The notes: generated by a model not told the origin, from the letters alone. A stretch of DNA of 64,000 nt from Streptomyces sp. SID13726 (GCF_010548375.1 NZ_JAAGLY010000004.1:310001-374000), one strand, 5' to 3'. Counted from the first letter of the stretch, positions 23,327 through 34,803 are shown. Made by a program: numbers and translations.

Positions 23327-24544
23327 ATGCCCGCAGATCTCGCCGTGATCGGCCTCGGCCCCTACGGACTGCCCCTGGCCCAGGCCGCCGTCGCCGCCGG
23401 CATCCCCACCCTCGGCTACCGCACCGGCCCCGAGGCCGGCTCCCTCAGCCCCGCAGAACTGCGCCGGATGCTCTCGGGGGGCTTCCGGACGGCCGCGGGC
23501 CCCGCCGAACTCGGCCGTGTCCGTACGGCGGTCATCTGCGCGCCGACCCCGGCGGGCCCGGACGGCGGCCTGGACCTGAGCCAGGTCGAGACCGCGGCCC
23601 GCACCCTGGCCGCGCACCTGCGCCCGCACACCACGGTCATCCTGGAGTCCCCGGTGCCCCCCGGCACCACGGAGGACGTTCTGCGCCCGATCCTCGAAGA
23701 GGGCTCACGCCTGCGCGCGGGCCGCGACTTCCACCTCGCCTACTCCCCCACGCGCGTGGACCCCGGCAACCGCGACTTCACGCCCGCCACCACCCCCAAG
23801 GTGATCGGCGGCCTCACCCCCGCGTGCACGGAGTCGGCGGCGGCCTTCTACTCGCGTCTCACCGACAAGGTGGTACGCGCGCGTGGCCCTCGCGAGGCGG
23901 AGACGGTCCAGCTCCTGGAGACCAACTTCCGGCACGTCAACATCGCCCTCGTCAATGAGATGGCGGTCCTCTGCCACGACCTCGGCGTCGACCTCTGGGA
24001 CGTCATCCGCTGCGCGGAGACCAAGCCGTTCGGCTTCCAGGCGTTCCGCCCCGGCCCCGGCGTCGGCGGCCACACGATCCCCCGCGACCTGACCGCCGGA
24101 AGCCCCGGCGGCGGCCGCTCCCTGCGCATGGTCGAACTCGCCCGGCAGGTCAACGACCAGATGCCGCGTTACGTCGTCCAGCGCGCCGCAGCCCTCCTCA
24201 ACGAGCACGGCAAGTCGGCCCGCGCCGCCCGCGTCCTGCTGCTCGGCGTCACCTACAAGCCCGACCTCGCCGACCAGCAGGCCACCCCCGCCCAGGAGGT
24301 CGCCGTACGCCTGATGGAACTCGGCGCCTCCGTCAGCTACCACGACCCCCACGTCCCGTCCTGGAGCGTCCTGGACCGCCCGGTCCCCCGCGCGGACTCC
24401 CTCTACGAGGCGGCGGCCGACGCGGACCTGACGATCCTGCTCCAGCAGCACCGCACGTACGACCTCCAGGGCCTGTCGGTGAAGGCCCAGCTGCTCCTGG
24501 ACACGCGCGGGGCCACGCCCACGGGGGCGGCGCATCGGTTGTGA
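23327..24544 (+). CDS. UDP-sugar dehydrogenase homologue lacking catalytic residues
   Basis: A 405-aa protein of the UDP-glucose/GDP-mannose/ManNAc dehydrogenase family with the full three-part fold. Its N-terminal Rossmann motif is VIGLGPYGLPLA (7-18), the central helix contains FRHVNIALVNEM, and the C-terminal domain begins LLLGVTYKPD. The catalytic set is altered. The nucleophilic Cys of GGHC is Thr (GGHTIPRD, codon acg), and the family Lys and Asn of the KLxEN motif are Gln and Thr (QLLET). The classic two-step oxidation to uronic acid therefore looks impossible. It may bind a nucleotide sugar without oxidising it or catalyse something else. The ATG follows gggaagga with long spacing. Confidence 0.85.
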   Translation: MPADLAVIGLGPYGLPLAQAAVAAGIPTLGYRTGPEAGSLSPAELRRMLSGGFRTAAGPAELGRVRTAVICAPTPAGPDGGLDLSQVETAARTLAAHLRPHTTVILESPVPPGTTEDVLRPILEEGSRLRAGRDFHLAYSPTRVDPGNRDFTPATTPKVIGGLTPACTESAAAFYSRLTDKVVRARGPREAETVQLLETNFRHVNIALVNEMAVLCHDLGVDLWDVIRCAETKPFGFQAFRPGPGVGGHTIPRDLTAGSPGGGRSLRMVELARQVNDQMPRYVVQRAAALLNEHGKSARAARVLLLGVTYKPDLADQQATPAQEVAVRLMELGASVSYHDPHVPSWSVLDRPVPRADSLYEAAADADLTILLQQHRTYDLQGLSVKAQLLLDTRGATPTGAAHRL

Positions 24545-24777
24545 AGGGGGGCGCGTGGGTGCGGCGGGCTCCGGGGCTGGTGGCATGCGGGGCGCGGCGC
24601 GGGTACCTTACGGAGACAGGTGGGGTCGGTCGTAGCGGGTACTACGGCGGGCTCGTGGATGGATCCGGGAAGGTCCGCCCCTGGTTCTCGCAGGGACGGC
24701 CATTCACCATCACGCCAACAAGGTGGAGCCCGCCGCAGGGGCTTACTGCGACAGGCTCCTAGCTGGTTTACGGGTGT

Positions 24778-24802
24778 CCGCCCCTACTGTTTATAGGGGC
24801 GG
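24778..24802 (-). terminator. Hairpin downstream of small Arg-rich ORF
   Basis: Perfect stem ccgccccta/taggggcgg with a seven-base AT-rich loop. On the minus strand it begins four bases after the stop codon of the 31-codon ORF; on the plus strand it could end a transcript running out of the dehydrogenase gene. Confidence 0.6.
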
Positions 24803-24806
24803 CCGC

Positions 24807-24902
24807 TCACCAGCCAAAGATCCGCAGAACCCACCTCCTCCGGCTTTGGACCATCCGAAGACGAATCCGATCCCAGCGGGTGGGCTTGCGGTGACGGCCC
24901 AT
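24807..24902 (-). CDS. Possible small Arg-rich protein, 31 aa
   Basis: A 31-codon frame with ATG start, ggaaggggg about seven bases upstream, and a hairpin just after the stop. The peptide is extremely basic (ten Arg; MGRHRKPTRW at the N-terminus, LRIFGW at the C-terminus) with five aromatic residues. Third-position GC is well below the local norm, which weakens the case. An in-frame ATG six codons upstream is possible. I do not recognise the peptide, and a non-coding transcript is an alternative. Confidence 0.3.
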   Translation of the reverse strand: MGRHRKPTRWDRIRLRMVQSRRRWVLRIFGW

Positions 24903-25146
24903 GGGCACGCCCCCTTCCATGACGCCGCCCAGTGAGCCCGGTGGGCGGTCCGTTGGAGCTCCGGGCCGGGCCCCGGGCCACCGGGTCCGGAGACGTGCTC
25001 CTTGGAAGGGGGCGCCCCAAACAGCGGGTCGCCGATCAAGGACACTACCGCCCGCTTACGCCCGTTCGGCCCACATTCGCCCCGAACGCAACCACACGCC
25101 CCCACCCCGCCGAACGCGCCCCCACCAGCTCTTTCGGGCACGCGAA

Positions 25147-25179
25147 AGGCCGGCCGCCCCACCCGGGACGACCGGCCCT
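25147..25179 (-). terminator. Terminator after GuaB3-type gene
   Basis: Inverted repeat agggccggt/ccggccttt (minus-strand sense) with a one-base bulge and an 18-base loop, ending in a short T run. It lies 36 bases after the stop of the IMP-dehydrogenase-related gene. Confidence 0.6.
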
Positions 25180-25214
25180 CAAGCCGCCGTAAGCCCTGCC
25201 TACGTAAGCCCTGC

Positions 25215-26339
25215 CTACCGCTTGTGCTGCGAGTCCGCCACCGTCACCTCGACGCGCTGGAACTCCTTCAGCTCGCTGTACCCGGTGGTCGCCATCGCCC
25301 GCTTCAGCGCGCCGAAGAAGTTCATCGAGCCGTCGGGGATGTGCGACGGGCCGGTGAGGACCTCCTCGATGGTGCCGACCGTGCCGAGGTCGACCTTCTT
25401 GCCGCGCGGCAGCTCCTCGTTGACGGCCTCCATGCCCCAGTGGTGGCCACGGCCAGGACCGTCGGTGGCGCGAGCGAGCGGGGAGCCCATCATCACGGCG
25501 TCCGCGCCGCAGGCGATCGCCTTGGGGAGGTCGCCGGACCAGCCGACACCGCCGTCGGCGATCACGTGCACGTACCGGCCGCCGGACTCGTCCATGTAGT
25601 CGCGGCGGGCCGCGGCGACATCGGCCACGGCGGTCGCCATGGGCACCTGGATGCCCAGCACGTTGCGCGTGGTGTGGGCCGCGCCGCCGCCGAAGCCGAC
25701 CAGGACGCCCGCCGCACCGGTGCGCATCAGGTGCAGGGCGGCCGTGTAGGTCGCGCAGCCGCCGACGATCACCGGGACGTCGAGCTCGTAGATGAACTGC
25801 TTCAGGTTCAGGGGCTCGTGCGAACCGGAGACGTGCTCCGCCGAGACCGTCGTACCGCGGATGACGAAGATGTCCACGCCCGCGTCCACGACGGCCTTGG
25901 AAAACTGCGCCGTGCGCTGCGGGGAGAGCGCGGCGGCGGTGACCACGCCGGAGTCGCGCACCTCCTTGATGCGCGCGCCGATCAGCTCCTCCTTGATGGG
26001 GGCGGAGTAGATCTCCTGGAGGCGCCGGGTGGCCGTCTCGGAGTCCAGGCCGACGATCTCGTCGAGCAGCGGCTGCGGGTCCTCATGCCGCGTCCACAGG
26101 CCTTCGAGGTTCAGCACGCCGAGGCCGCCGAGCTCGCCGATGCGGATCGCGGTGGCCGGGGAGACGACCGAGTCCATGGGGGCGGCCAGGAAGGGCAGCT
26201 CGAACCGGTAGGCGTCGATCTGCCAGGCGATCGAGACCTCCTTCGGGTCGCGCGTACGACGGCTGGGGACGACGGCGATGTCGTCGAAGGCGTACGCCCG
26301 GCGGCCGCGCTTGCCGCGCCCGATCTCGATCTCAGTCAC
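25215..26339 (-). CDS. GuaB3-family IMP dehydrogenase-related protein
   Basis: A 374-aa TIM-barrel protein related to IMP dehydrogenase but without the CBS pair. It begins with the GuaB3-type N-terminus (TEIEIGRGKRGRRAYAFDDI) and shows LAAPMDSVVSP. The usual GxGSxCxT loop reads VGFGGGAAHTT, so the catalytic cysteine is absent. Actinobacteria normally carry such a paralogue next to guaB, and its reaction is not established to my knowledge. The GTG start at 26339 gives the normal family length. It is separated from guaB by 118 bases with a terminator, so it probably has its own promoter. Confidence 0.9.
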   Translation of the reverse strand: MTEIEIGRGKRGRRAYAFDDIAVVPSRRTRDPKEVSIAWQIDAYRFELPFLAAPMDSVVSPATAIRIGELGGLGVLNLEGLWTRHEDPQPLLDEIVGLDSETATRRLQEIYSAPIKEELIGARIKEVRDSGVVTAAALSPQRTAQFSKAVVDAGVDIFVIRGTTVSAEHVSGSHEPLNLKQFIYELDVPVIVGGCATYTAALHLMRTGAAGVLVGFGGGAAHTTRNVLGIQVPMATAVADVAAARRDYMDESGGRYVHVIADGGVGWSGDLPKAIACGADAVMMGSPLARATDGPGRGHHWGMEAVNEELPRGKKVDLGTVGTIEEVLTGPSHIPDGSMNFFGALKRAMATTGYSELKEFQRVEVTVADSQHKR

Positions 26340-26398
26340 GTGTGTGGCCTTTCCCTGATGCGTTGCAGCGCCTTCCAGTATCCCCGACGGGTACGACA

Positions 26399-26430
26399 AG
26401 GGCGGCCCCGGATGCTCCCGGAGCCGCCCT
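26399..26430 (-). terminator. Terminator after guaB
   Basis: Stem agggcggc/gccgccct with an inner cccgg pairing, between the stop of guaB and the start of the GuaB3-type gene. Confidence 0.65.
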
Positions 26431-26457
26431 CACGCGCGCGTGGCTGTCAGTGAAGAC

Positions 26458-28002
<1,545 letters not shown>

Positions 28003-28113
28003 CTAACGGGAAGCAAGGGTGGCAAATTCCACGGTTCGGACCCGCTCCGGGCTTCGTATGTTCGTACGGAAGGGACGCGTCGGTCGTTCAGCCCTGGCCG
28101 TTCAGCCCTGGGA

Positions 28114-28701
28114 CTACTGCTCCGCGAGCGCCCGCAGCCTGCTCAGCGCCCGGTGCTGGGCCACACGGACCGCACCGGGTGACATTCCCAACATCTGACC
28201 CGTCTCCTCCGCCGTCAACCCCACGGCGATGCGCAGCAGCAACAGCTCGCGCTGGTTCTCGGGGAGGTTGGCCAGCAGTTTCTTGGCCCATTCGGCGTCA
28301 CTGCTGAGCAGTGCGCGCTCCTCGGGGCCGAGCGAGTCGTCCGGCCGCTCGGGCATCTCGTCCGAGGGGACGGCCGTGGAGCCGGGGTGGCGCATCGCGG
28401 CGCGCTGGAGGTCGGCGACCTTGTGCGCGGCGATGGCGAAGACGAACGCCTCGAAGGGGCGCCCGGTGTCCCGGTAGCGCGGCAGGGCGAGCAGGACGGC
28501 TACGCAGACCTCCTGCGCGAGGTCCTCCACGAAGTGCCGGGCGTCGCCCGGGAGACGGGACAGCCGGGTGCGGCAGTAGCGCAGGGCCAGCGGGTGGACA
28601 TGGGCGAGCAGGTCGTGCGTGGCCTGCTCGTCGCCCTCCACCGCGCTGTGGACGAGCGCACCGATCGCCCCATGGGGATGGGCAGCCTCGTCGTCGCGCA
28701 T
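28114..28701 (-). CDS. shbA: RNA polymerase sigma factor ShbA
   Basis: A 195-aa ECF-like sigma-70 factor with region 2 ([27 protein letters not shown] melting and -10 contact) and region 4 ([19 protein letters not shown], -35 helix-turn-helix). The order whiD-bldM-shbA-guaB identifies it as the ShbA orthologue. In S. griseus ShbA drives transcription of hrdB, the principal sigma gene; that role is from the literature. The start is uncertain: ATG 28701 ([10 protein letters not shown]) is preferred, but the frame stays open to 28842. It ends 153 bases before the guaB start on the same strand, so partial read-through is possible. Confidence 0.9.
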   Translation of the reverse strand: MRDDEAAHPHGAIGALVHSAVEGDEQATHDLLAHVHPLALRYCRTRLSRLPGDARHFVEDLAQEVCVAVLLALPRYRDTGRPFEAFVFAIAAHKVADLQRAAMRHPGSTAVPSDEMPERPDDSLGPEERALLSSDAEWAKKLLANLPENQRELLLLRIAVGLTAEETGQMLGMSPGAVRVAQHRALSRLRALAEQ

Positions 28702-28880
28702 CGGTCCATGGTGCCTTGGCGTCGTTGGATCCGTGGCATCGCGCTGGTTGTTGTGCACCGAAGCGTTATGAGCAGGTGCGCCGGAACCCATCCCCTGCGC
28801 CCTCCCCTTCCGCTCGACCGACTCGTCCCCGAGAGACTCCACATCTCAAGGATGCGGCATCGCCGCCGAAACAAGCACCC

Positions 28881-28958
28881 GCGCCCCAAAGGGGCGCGGG
28901 GCCGTGTCAATTTGCGGCTACCGCCGCGTGGGCTCGACCAGCCACGAACAACCCGCAC
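28881..28958 (+). repeat. Dispersed Streptomyces intergenic repeat, copy 1
   Basis: Starts with the small palindrome gcgccccaaaggggcgc and continues gggccgtgtcaatttgcggct, ccgccgcgtgggctcgacca and acccgcac. Two further copies in the same orientation lie at 46222 and 52369. It lies downstream of bldM. Confidence 0.75.
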
Positions 28959-28985
28959 ACGGCAACGGCCGGCAGGACCGAACTC

Positions 28986-29597
28986 TCAGCGAACCAGACC
29001 CCACCGGAACCCAAGAGCGACGGCATGCGCCCGGTCGGACGCACCGAGCTTCTTGAACAACCGCCGCGCGTGCGTCTTCACGGTGTCCTCGGACAGGAAC
29101 AGCTCCCGGCCGATCTCCGCGTTGGACCGACCGTGGCTCATGCCTTCGAGCACCTGGATCTCACGCGCGGTGAGCGTCGGCGCCGCGCCCATCTCGGCGG
29201 ACCGCAGCCGACGCGGGGCGAGCCGCCAGGTCGGGTCGGCGAGCGCCTGCGTCACCGTGGCCCGCAACTCCGCGCGGGAGGCGTCCTTGTGCAGGTAGCC
29301 CCGCGCACCCGCGGCCACCGCGAGGGCGACCCCGTCCAGGTCCTCCGCGACGGTGAGCATGATGATGCGCGCACCGGGGTCGGCGGACAGCAGCCGGCGC
29401 ACGGTCTCGACGCCGCCCAGCCCGGGCATGCGTACGTCCATCAGAATCAGGTCCGAACGGTCCGCGCCCCAGCGGCGGAGGACTTCCTCGCCGTTGGCCG
29501 CGGTCGTCACGCGCTCGACGCCGGGCACGGTCGCGACCGCGCGGCGGAGCGCCTCTCGGGCAAGCGGGGAGTCGTCGCAGACGAGGACGGATGTCAT
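28986..29597 (-). CDS. bldM: Developmental response regulator BldM
   Basis: A 203-aa orphan response regulator needed for aerial hyphae and sporulation. The receiver domain (1-120) has DDSP near residue 8, phospho-acceptor-position Asp 54 in ILMDVRMPG and Lys in YLHKDAS. The LuxR-type HTH (about 140-200) shows LTAREIQVLEGMSHGRSNAEI. Published work indicates BldM works without phosphorylation, as a homodimer for early genes and with WhiI for late genes. The start at 29597 (TSVLVCDDSP) is the known BldM N-terminus; an ATG eight codons upstream is rejected. A sigma-BldN-like promoter lies about 120 bases upstream. It is divergent from whiD. Confidence 0.96.
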   Translation of the reverse strand: MTSVLVCDDSPLAREALRRAVATVPGVERVTTAANGEEVLRRWGADRSDLILMDVRMPGLGGVETVRRLLSADPGARIIMLTVAEDLDGVALAVAAGARGYLHKDASRAELRATVTQALADPTWRLAPRRLRSAEMGAAPTLTAREIQVLEGMSHGRSNAEIGRELFLSEDTVKTHARRLFKKLGASDRAHAVALGFRWGLVR

Positions 29598-29978
29598 GGC
29601 CGTCCTCCGCAGCTGATGCACGTCACCTTGAGCCTCCAGGCTGGTACGAAATCGTCACCTGTGCGGTCGACCGTCTCGGACGCCTGCCCGAGCACTTGTT
29701 GTTTCAACCGCCTCCGCACTCTCAACGACGGTCACCCGAAAGAGTTACGGGGCTGCGCACTGTCTTCGGCACTCTACGTGAGGGTGCGGACACGGTGCAG
29801 ACATGCGCGACGGACCCACAACGTTTCATCACAACCCATGCCCCATTCAGACCCTTTTCTTCCCATTTCCTGGTGTCTGAGGCTAGATTCGCAATGAGTC
29901 ATATTTTCATCTCCTTAGATCGTAGATGTACGGTCGTGGACACCGTATCCGCCCAGAACGGCTACAAGGGGTCACGCA
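29598..29978. other. bldM-whiD divergent regulatory region
   Basis: A 381-base divergent promoter region, unusually AT-rich for this genome at 29820-29940. It holds a sigma-BldN-type site for bldM (29722-29749). The whiD side contains an AT-rich stretch (gtcatattttcatctcc) where a promoter is expected, but I cannot define its boxes. Confidence 0.6.
29722..29749 (-). promoter_or_regulatory. Putative sigma-BldN promoter of bldM
   Basis: On the minus strand CGTAAC (29749-29744), a 16-base spacer and CGTTGA (29727-29722). This agrees with the consensus I recall for sigma-BldN targets such as bldM p1 and chaplin genes. Predicted start is about 29715, giving a leader of roughly 118 bases. Confidence 0.7.
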
Positions 29979-30305
29979 ATGGCAGATTTCTCCCGCCTTC
30001 CAGGACCGAACGCGGACCTGTGGGACTGGCAGCTTCTGGCTGCCTGCCGCGGGGTGGACAGCTCGCTCTTCTTCCATCCGGAGGGCGAGCGCGGTGCGGC
30101 CAGGAGCGCTCGCGAGAACTCGGCCAAGGAGGTCTGCATGAGATGCCCGGTGCGCGCGCAGTGCGCGGCGCACGCGCTGGCGGTGAGAGAGCCGTACGGC
30201 GTGTGGGGCGGGCTGACCGAGGACGAGCGCGAGGAGCTCATGGGACGGGCGCGGCACCGGCTGGTGTCGGCGTCGTCCGTGGGGAGCGGCGCATCGAACA
30301 ACTGA
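29979..30305 (+). CDS. whiD: WhiB-like Fe-S sporulation regulator WhiD
   Basis: A 108-aa WhiB-family protein. The four cluster ligands are at Cys 23, 53, 56 and 62 (ACRG, then EVCMRCPVRAQC), exactly the WhiD spacing. The GVWGG turn (74-78) precedes the basic RARHR segment. WhiD binds a nitric-oxide- and oxygen-sensitive [4Fe-4S] cluster and the principal sigma factor region 4, and it is needed for late sporulation in S. coelicolor. The start has aagggg nine bases upstream. It is transcribed away from bldM and ends at a perfect 12-bp terminator. Its tail after residue 95 is Ser/Gly-rich. Confidence 0.95.
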   Translation: MADFSRLPGPNADLWDWQLLAACRGVDSSLFFHPEGERGAARSARENSAKEVCMRCPVRAQCAAHALAVREPYGVWGGLTEDEREELMGRARHRLVSASSVGSGASNN

Positions 30306-30323
30306 AGGAACGTTTCTCCAACG

Positions 30324-30351
30324 GGAAGGGCACGCACGCGCGTGCCCTTCC
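30324..30351. terminator. Bidirectional terminator whiD/LysR
   Basis: Perfect 12-bp stem ggaagggcacgc with a four-base loop, between the convergent whiD (+) and LysR (-) genes. Confidence 0.85.
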
Positions 30352-30362
30352 GCGTGTGCGGC

Positions 30363-31262
30363 CTACTTGCGGCCGGCGGCGGTCGCGAGCTGCTCCAGCG
30401 TCGCCGCCACCGCCGGCACCCGGGCCAGGTCGGGGAGGGTGAGCGCGACGATCTCCCGCCGGACCGCCGGTTCCAGCGTGACCACGCGCGCGCCCCGCGG
30501 CCGTACGGACTCGATCGCGAGCTGGGGCAGGACGGCGACGCCCAGGCCCGCGCCCACCAGGCCGACCACCGCCGGGTAGTCGTCGGTCGCGAAGTCGATG
30601 CGGGGCGTGAAGCCGGCGTCCTCGCAGACCTCGACCAACTGGCCGCGGCAGCGCGGGCATCCGGCGATCCAGGACTCCCCGGCGAGCTCCCCGATGGCCA
30701 CGGACCCCGCGCGCGCGAGCCGGTGCCGCTCCGGTACGAGGGCGACGAGCCGGTCGGTGAGCAGGGGCCGTACGACGAGGTCGTCCCACTCACTGCCGCC
30801 CGCGGCCCCCTCGTACCGGAAGGCGAGCGCGATGTCGCAGTCGCCCTCTCGCAACAGGCCGACGGAGTGCGGCGGTTCGGCCTCCTCCAGGAAGACCCGG
30901 GTGCCGGGGTGCGCGGCGCGCAGGGCGGCGAGGGCGGTCGGGACGAGGGTGGAGCTGCCGCTGGGGAAGGAGACGAGCCGGACGCGGCCGGCTCGCAGGC
31001 CGGCGATGGCGGCGACCTCCTCCTCCGCGGCCGTCAGCCCCGCGAGGATCCCGGCGGCGTGCCGCACCAGCGCCTCCCCCGCCTGGGTCAGCCGCATCTC
31101 GCGCCCGCCGCGGATCAGCAACGGGGTGCCCACGGACGCCTCCAGCGCCTTCATCTGCTGGCTGACGGCGGGCTGGGTGCAGCCCAGTTCGCGCCCCGCG
31201 GCAGAGAAGGAGCCGGTGGTGGCGACGGCGCGCAGGACACGGAGATGACGGGCCTCGATCAC
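30363..31262 (-). CDS. LysR-family transcriptional regulator
   Basis: A 299-aa LysR regulator. The winged HTH is at residues 1-60 (HLRVLRAVATTGSFSAAGREL, then CTQPAVSQQMKALE). The effector domain (90-295) contains SFPSGSSTLVPTAL and a CPRC pair near residue 205 that could be redox-active or just structural. The GTG start has gaagg directly adjacent, too close for a normal ribosome-binding site, so a leaderless start is possible. The usual LysR pattern of regulating a divergent neighbour would point to the MOSC gene, whose start is 81 bases away. Confidence 0.9.
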   Translation of the reverse strand: MIEARHLRVLRAVATTGSFSAAGRELGCTQPAVSQQMKALEASVGTPLLIRGGREMRLTQAGEALVRHAAGILAGLTAAEEEVAAIAGLRAGRVRLVSFPSGSSTLVPTALAALRAAHPGTRVFLEEAEPPHSVGLLREGDCDIALAFRYEGAAGGSEWDDLVVRPLLTDRLVALVPERHRLARAGSVAIGELAGESWIAGCPRCRGQLVEVCEDAGFTPRIDFATDDYPAVVGLVGAGLGVAVLPQLAIESVRPRGARVVTLEPAVRREIVALTLPDLARVPAVAATLEQLATAAGRK

Positions 31263-31342
31263 CCTTCGAGGATAAGCGGCGCTTTGACCTCGCGCCGAAT
31301 AATGCGTGGCCCCTTTGGGGATGGTGCCCTACCGTGACCGTC

Positions 31343-32011
31343 ATGAAGCTGCTGTCGGTGAATCTGGGCCGCGAGAAGGCCGTCGCGTACACGGACAATC
31401 CCGAGGGCGTCACCGGGATCGACAAGCGGCCGGTCGACGGACCCGTGCGGGTGGCGGCACCCGGCCCCAAGGGCGTCGGCGGGAGCGCGCTGGCCGGGGA
31501 CGCGGTGTGCAAGAGGCAGCACCACGGCGGTGACGACCAGGCGGTGTACGCGGTCGCGCGCGAGGACCTCGACGACTGGGAGCGCGAGCTGGGGCGCACG
31601 CTGGCCAACGGCCACTTCGGCGAGAACCTCACCACCCAGGGCATCGACGTCTCCGGGGCGCTGATCGGCGAGCGCTGGCGCATCGGGGACGAGGTGGTGC
31701 TGGAGATCACCAGCGCCCGCATCCCGTGCGGCACCTTCCAGGGCCACATGGGCGAGCAGCGGTGGGTGAAGCGGTTCACGCAGAAGGGGGCGCCGGGCGC
31801 CTACTTGCGGGTGATCGAGCCCGGTGAGATCCGTACCGGTGACCCGGTCGAGATCCTGCACCGGCCGGACCACGACGTGACGGTCGCCCTGGCCTTTCGC
31901 GCGATGACCACCGAACGGCCGCTCCAGCCAAGGCTGTTGGCGGCGGGCGAGGCGCTCCATCCGGAGCTGCGGAAGTGGGCGCTGGACTATGCGGACAAGC
32001 ACGGCGCCTGA
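31343..32011 (+). CDS. MOSC domain protein (YiiM-like)
   Basis: A 222-aa MOSC-domain protein of the YiiM type. MOSC domains carry sulfur in molybdenum-cofactor enzymes; YiiM relatives can reduce N-hydroxylated compounds. Visible features are the GHFGENLTTQGID segment, LEITSARIPCGTFQGHM with the probable cofactor-contacting Cys, and a C-terminal helical extension. An in-frame GTG lies three codons upstream (31334). No Shine-Dalgarno is seen, but taccgt ends about eight bases before the ATG, consistent with a leaderless message. It is divergent from the LysR gene, its likely regulator. Confidence 0.87.
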   Translation: MKLLSVNLGREKAVAYTDNPEGVTGIDKRPVDGPVRVAAPGPKGVGGSALAGDAVCKRQHHGGDDQAVYAVAREDLDDWERELGRTLANGHFGENLTTQGIDVSGALIGERWRIGDEVVLEITSARIPCGTFQGHMGEQRWVKRFTQKGAPGAYLRVIEPGEIRTGDPVEILHRPDHDVTVALAFRAMTTERPLQPRLLAAGEALHPELRKWALDYADKHGA

Positions 32012-32108
32012 CGGGCCGTCGGCCTGCGGTTGTTCGCCGGGGCTTCACCGATCGGGAGGCCCTGTGCAGTGGGCCGGCGCTGTCGGTCCTGGTCATTAAC
32101 CTTGCGCC

Positions 32109-32882
32109 ATGACAACGGCATTGATTACGGGATCGACCGCGGGCATCGGTGCCGCGTTCGCGCGGCGGCTCGCGGCTGACGGGCACAACCTGGTGCTCGT
32201 CGCCCGCGACACCAAGCGGCTCCAGGAGCAGGCGACCGAACTCCACGACCGCCACGGCATCGAGGCGGAGGTCCGCACCGCCGACCTCGCCACGGACGAG
32301 GGCATCGAGTCGGTCGCCGCCCGCCTCGCGGACCGCAAGTCCCCGGTCGACCTCCTGGTCAACAACGCCGGCTTCGGCAACAAGGGCCGCTACCTCGACG
32401 TCTCCATGGCCGACGAGCTGAAGATGCTCAAGGTCCACTGCGAGGCGGTGCTGCGACTGACGTCCGCGGCGGCGGAGGCGATGCGGGAGCGGGGTCGCGG
32501 CGGTGTCGTGAACGTCGCGTCGGTGGCGGCCTTCGTCCCCCGTGGCACGTACGGCGCCTCGAAGGCGTGGGTCGTGCAGTTCACGCAGGGCGCGGCGAAG
32601 GACCTCGCGGGCAGCGGCGTACGGCTGATGGCCCTGTGCCCCGGCTTCGTGCGCACGGAGTTCCACCAGCGGGCCGGTATGGGCACGGACAACATCCCCG
32701 GCTGGATGTGGCTCGACGCGGACAAGCTGGTCGCGGCGGCCCTCACGGACCTGGCCCACGGGAAGTCACTGTCGATCCCGGACCCGCGTTACAAGGCGCT
32801 GATGGGGCTGGTGAAGGTGGCGCCGCGGGGGCTGCTGGGTGGGATCACGTCGAAGACGGGGCGGAAGTACGGGCCGCAGTAG
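32109..32882 (+). CDS. Short-chain dehydrogenase/reductase
   Basis: A 257-aa classical SDR using NAD(P)H. It has TGSTAGIGAAFA (cofactor loop, residues 8-19), NNAGFG (about 89), catalytic Ser in NVASVA and the YGASK active-site pair (about 152-156). The C-terminus is GGITSKTGRKYG. The substrate is unknown. The ATG lies six bases after taacct with no Shine-Dalgarno, the signature of a leaderless Streptomyces gene. It follows the MOSC gene by 97 bases on the same strand. Confidence 0.9.
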   Translation: MTTALITGSTAGIGAAFARRLAADGHNLVLVARDTKRLQEQATELHDRHGIEAEVRTADLATDEGIESVAARLADRKSPVDLLVNNAGFGNKGRYLDVSMADELKMLKVHCEAVLRLTSAAAEAMRERGRGGVVNVASVAAFVPRGTYGASKAWVVQFTQGAAKDLAGSGVRLMALCPGFVRTEFHQRAGMGTDNIPGWMWLDADKLVAAALTDLAHGKSLSIPDPRYKALMGLVKVAPRGLLGGITSKTGRKYGPQ

Positions 32883-32987
32883 GGCCGGTGCTTTCCTCTG
32901 CCTACGTCTGCCGTCCTGCCGTCAAAAGGCGGACAATAGGGATGTTCGAGCCGGACTCGGGGGCCCGGGAGTGCTTGAGGAGTGACG

Positions 32988-33084
32988 CGCGAAGCGCACG
33001 ATTACCGCGACTACCGCGACGCGCACGATTACCGCGACGCGCACGGTTGCCGCGAAGCCTACGGTTGCTGCGAAGCCCGCGAAG
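32988..33084. repeat. 18-nt tandem repeat between SDR and groEL
   Basis: About five 18-base units (cgcgacgcgcacgattac and variants) starting at 32988, 33015, 33033, 33051 and 33069, with one half unit of nine bases at 33006. It is non-coding. Confidence 0.8.
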
Positions 33085-33090
33085 GGGAAA

Positions 33091-33119
33091 GCCCCCGTTC
33101 CCTGTGAGGGGACGGGGGC
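33091..33119. terminator. Terminator between SDR and groEL
   Basis: Stem gcccccgt/acgggggc extended by tccc/gggg pairing around a short loop. It lies 19 bases after the groEL stop (minus strand) and also downstream of the SDR gene. Confidence 0.75.
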
Positions 33120-33137
33120 CTCCTTGTGAGCGTGGGC

Positions 33138-34787
<1,650 letters not shown>

Positions 34788-34803
34788 CTAGGGGTAAAAG
34801 AAA

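Larger units (their letters stand above)
24545..25146. other. Long convergent intergenic region
   Basis: About 600 bases between two convergent genes. It holds a perfect 9-bp-stem hairpin (24778-24802) and, directly upstream of it on the minus strand, a possible 31-codon Arg-rich ORF. GC content falls at 24590-24900. No tRNA or known riboswitch was seen. Confidence 0.5.

Noticed and set aside
32988..33084. CRISPR-like array
   Set aside because: Units are 18 bases with no unique spacers; it is a simple tandem repeat.
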